Assembly (NCBI RefSeq): GCF_016919445.1
Contig: NZ_CP070356.1
Location: 5,707,502 to 5,771,501, forward strand
Reading direction: 5' to 3'
Origin: Pseudomonas sp. PDNC002
Lineage (GTDB): Bacteria > Pseudomonadota > Gammaproteobacteria > Pseudomonadales > Pseudomonadaceae
DNA: 64,000 nt
Shown here: positions 61,593 through 64,000 of the stretch, piece by piece
How positions within the stretch are numbered: position 1 is the stretch's first letter
Layout: every line of letters starts with the position of its first letter
The notes under the pieces: model-generated
What the model was told of the DNA's origin: nothing
Database searches by the model: none
The model's input: only the letters and a program-made list of their open reading frames with translations
Made by a program: the position numbers and the translations under genes

Positions 61593-62477
61593 ATGTCCCA
61601 AGGCGCCTGGGTGCCCACCCCCGAAGACCTGCGGCACTTCCGCGAGATTCAGCAACTGGCCTACCGCTGCTGCGAAACCATTGCCGGCGAACTGCGCCCG
61701 GGTATCAGCGAGCGCGAAACCGCCGCGCTGATGAAGACCTGGCTGCTCGATCACGGCGTGCGCGACTGGTTCCACCAGCCCTTTGCCTGGTTCGGCACAC
61801 GCACCTCCTTCAAGGGCTTCGATGGCCTGCGCCACCTGGGCGGCTTCAACCTGGCCTTCTACCCCGGCAAGCAGCGCCTGGAGGAAGGCATGCCCTTCAT
61901 CCTCGACTGCGCGCCGACCCTGGGCGCCTACACCGCCGATGTCGGTTACTCCGGCGCACTGGGCCACAACCTGCTGGTGGAACGCCTGATGGACGACCTG
62001 CTGGCGCACCGCAACCTGATCCTCGAGCAGGTTCGCCAGCGCCTGCCGCTGGCCGAAGTCAGCCAATCGGTGGATCGCCTCTGCCAGCGCCAGGGCACCT
62101 TGCCGCGGCACAAGGCCTATCCCTTCGAGGTCCTAGCACACCGTGTGGAAAAACTCGGCGCGCGTAACAGCGGCCCGTCGGTGGCACGCTTCGGCGTGCG
62201 CAACATCGCCACCTTGATGAAGAACGCCCTGGTGACCGGCCGCAAGGAAGGCTGGTCGCCGCTGTGGTCGAGCAACGACCGTTCGCAGCACGCCCCGACG
62301 CCCGGCCTCTGGGCCGTCGAACCGCACCTGGGCCTGCGCGGCGTGGGCGCCAAGTTCGAGGAACTGCTGGTGGTCACCGAGGACGACGCCTACTGGCTGG
62401 ACGACGACCTGCCCCACGTGCGCCGCTGGACCGAGCGCGGCCTGATCAGCGCCCCGGCGCGGCGGGAGGTGGCATGA
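61593..62477 (+). CDS. M24-family metallopeptidase-like protein
   Basis: 294 aa pita-bread fold protein. Likely metal ligands are the two Asp in FILDCAPTLGAYTADVGYSG, a His in VLAHRVEKLG, Glu in AVEPHLGLRG and Glu in KFEELLVVTED, matching the D-D-H-E-E set. It may therefore be a real aminopeptidase or creatinase-type hydrolase. CTGGAGAAAG gives a good ribosome site. It overlaps the following hydrolase-SDR gene by 4 bp, so the pair is one operon. Confidence 0.85.
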   Translation: MSQGAWVPTPEDLRHFREIQQLAYRCCETIAGELRPGISERETAALMKTWLLDHGVRDWFHQPFAWFGTRTSFKGFDGLRHLGGFNLAFYPGKQRLEEGMPFILDCAPTLGAYTADVGYSGALGHNLLVERLMDDLLAHRNLILEQVRQRLPLAEVSQSVDRLCQRQGTLPRHKAYPFEVLAHRVEKLGARNSGPSVARFGVRNIATLMKNALVTGRKEGWSPLWSSNDRSQHAPTPGLWAVEPHLGLRGVGAKFEELLVVTEDDAYWLDDDLPHVRRWTERGLISAPARREVA

Positions 62478-64000
62478 ACGCCATGCTGGAGAAGACCCTG
62501 CCGGCGCCGGAACGGCTGGACGTGCAGTCCGGCAATGTGCGCCTGGCCGTCTGGCGCTGGGGCGAGGCGCACCTGCCGATGGTGCTGTTCGTCCATGGCT
62601 ATCCGGACAACCATGAAACCTGGCTGCCGCTGATCCGCCACCTCTCGGGGCGCTTCCAATTGGTAGCCTACGACGTGCGCGGCGCCGGCGAATCGGACAA
62701 GCCGCGCAAGACCCGGGATTATCGTCTGGAACTGCTCAGCCAGGACCTCAAGGCCGTGCTGGATGCCGTCAGCCCGCAGCGCGCGGTGCACCTGGTGGCC
62801 CACGACTGGGGCTCGATCCAGACCTGGGAGAGCGTCACCGATCCGCAACTGCGCTCACGCATCGCGTCCTATACCAGTGTCTCCGGCCCTTGCCTGGATC
62901 ATGTCGGTTTCTGGATGCGCGACCGCCTGCGCCGCAAGACGCCGCGCGCGCTGCTGCAGATGCTCAGCCAACTGGTGCACTCCTGGTACATCTACTACTT
63001 CCACCTGCCGCTGCTACCGTCGCTGTCCTGGCGCTTCGGCGCGGCGAAGGCGTGGCCGCAGTATCTGCGCAAGGTCGAAGGCATCCGCAATCCGGTGCGC
63101 AACCCGCACCAGGCCAGCGATGGCGAACACGGCGTGAAGCTCTACCGGGCCAACTTCATCACCTCGATCTTCAAGCCGCGCAAGCGCCATACCGAGGTGC
63201 CGGTACAACTCATCGTGCCGACCCGCGACCGCTACGTCGGCCAGCAACTGTTCCAGCAACTCTCGCTGTGGGCGCCGCGCCTGTGGCGCCGTGATGTCAC
63301 CGCCGGGCACTGGCAACTGCTCGCCGAGCCCGCCCAGTTGGGCAACTGGATCGACGAATTCGTCAGCCATATCGAAGGCAGCGAAGCCTCGCCTGAACTG
63401 CAACGCGCCGCGCTGAAACCCGGCGCCGGACCTTTCGCCGGCAAGCTGGTGGTGGTCACCGGTGCGGGCGGCGGCATCGGCCGCTCGACGCTACTGAGCT
63501 TCGCCGAACGCGGCGCCAGCGTGCTGGCCGCGGACATCGACCCGGCCGCCGCCGAGCGCAGTGCGGAACTGGCCCGCGCGGTCGGCGCCAGCGCCAGCAG
63601 CTACTGCGTGGACGTGGGTGACAGCGCCGCCATGGAACGCTTCGCGCAGTGGGTGAAGAGCAGCCTTGGCGTGCCCGACATCGTGGTGAGCAACGCCGGC
63701 ATCGGCATGGCCGGGCCGATGCTCAAGACCACCCCGCAGGAATGGGAGCGCCTGCTGCGCATCAACCTGTGGAGCGTGATCGACGGCTGCCGGCTGTTCG
63801 GTAAGCAGATGGTCGAGGCCGGCAAGCCGGGGCACCTGGTCAACGTTGCCTCCGGTGTGGCCTTCGCGCCGTCGCGCAACTACCCGGCCTACGCCACCAG
63901 CAAGGCGGCGGTGCTGATGCTCAGCGAATGCCTGCGCGCCGAACTGGCCGGCCATGGCATCGGCGTCAGCGCGGCCTGTCCGGGCTTCGTCGATACCGGC
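62474..64000 (+). CDS. Alpha/beta-hydrolase-SDR fusion protein (3' end outside window)
   Basis: 509 codons are in the window and the frame is still open at the right edge. The N-terminal half (about 1-300) is an epoxide-hydrolase-like alpha/beta hydrolase: HGYPDNHETW, DVRGAGESDKP, the nucleophile turn AHDWGS (Asp rather than Ser) and a His in AGHWQLL. The C-terminal half (from about 315) is a short-chain dehydrogenase with VVTGAGGGIGRS, NAGIG, VNVASG and YATSK. The order suggests hydrolysis and oxidation of one substrate in sequence. The start overlaps the M24 stop with a GGGAGG site. Confidence 0.88.
   Translation, partial: MNAMLEKTLPAPERLDVQSGNVRLAVWRWGEAHLPMVLFVHGYPDNHETWLPLIRHLSGRFQLVAYDVRGAGESDKPRKTRDYRLELLSQDLKAVLDAVSPQRAVHLVAHDWGSIQTWESVTDPQLRSRIASYTSVSGPCLDHVGFWMRDRLRRKTPRALLQMLSQLVHSWYIYYFHLPLLPSLSWRFGAAKAWPQYLRKVEGIRNPVRNPHQASDGEHGVKLYRANFITSIFKPRKRHTEVPVQLIVPTRDRYVGQQLFQQLSLWAPRLWRRDVTAGHWQLLAEPAQLGNWIDEFVSHIEGSEASPELQRAALKPGAGPFAGKLVVVTGAGGGIGRSTLLSFAERGASVLAADIDPAAAERSAELARAVGASASSYCVDVGDSAAMERFAQWVKSSLGVPDIVVSNAGIGMAGPMLKTTPQEWERLLRINLWSVIDGCRLFGKQMVEAGKPGHLVNVASGVAFAPSRNYPAYATSKAAVLMLSECLRAELAGHGIGVSAACPGFVDTG

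Overview
The window is chromosomal DNA of a Pseudomonas species, most likely of the P. aeruginosa / P. nitroreducens / P. citronellolis side of the genus. The evidence is high GC with strongly G/C-ending codons, dense operons, GTAGGAGCGGA-type REP sequences, and a gene order that largely matches what I remember of P. aeruginosa PAO1. From memory and not checked, the left end resembles PA3458-PA3463 and most of the rest resembles PA3231-PA3271. I saw no prophage, insertion sequence, integrase, CRISPR array or rRNA operon. Nearly all of it looks like vertically inherited core or near-core genome.

Layout. 1-5.4 kb: the osmoprotectant NAGGN operon (amidotransferase, Ngg synthetase, M42 peptidase) beside a partial MarR-like gene, then a UPF0270 gene. 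5.4-6.0 kb: five tandem 117-bp REPIN units. 6.0-9 kb: small membrane and hypothetical proteins and an SDR dehydrogenase. 9-14.5 kb: a DEDDh exonuclease with a cNMP/CBS/DUF294 protein, the acetate symporter pair yjcH-actP, and a betaine-binding protein. 14.7-24.2 kb: a GH17-like membrane protein, several small proteins, a periplasmic hydrolase coupled to mlaA, pirin, a patatin and an LpxL-type acyltransferase. 24.4-28.6 kb: minCDE, a pseudouridine synthase and aminopeptidase ApeB. 29.4-35.6 kb: a GntR regulator divergent from a six-gene ABC-import/phosphohydrolase operon. 36.7-40.7 kb: the protease prc and an EAL-CBS-GGDEF protein. 40.7-44.7 kb: an XRE/unknown/Sel1 operon, a periplasmic binding protein, YkvA, an FKBP lipoprotein and two tRNAs. 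44.8-52 kb: rdgC, a BASS transporter, a guanidine-II riboswitch with sugE/gdx, capB, an MFS-PlsC fusion, and a TonB receptor with an AraC regulator. 53-64 kb: an acetyltransferase, the symporter-like hybrid kinase MxtR/CrbS, a LysR/DMT pair, an MgtC/DUF4010 protein, and a MerR/M24/hydrolase-SDR cluster that runs off the right end.

The most informative finding is the control region at 30.08-30.41 kb. It holds two divergent PhoB-box-like direct repeats, each 10 bp from a -10-like hexamer, and two 12-bp CTAG-centred palindromes (TGGWCTAGWCCA-like) of the GntR/HutC kind, one in each leader. Together with the binding protein, an alkaline-phosphatase-superfamily hydrolase and a HAD phosphatase, this points to a phosphate-starvation operon for taking up and dephosphorylating an unknown phosphonate or phosphate ester. 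The window also carries both the kinase (MxtR/CrbS) and a known type of target (yjcH-actP) of one acetate-responsive two-component system, with a perfect 6-2-6 inverted repeat upstream of the target.
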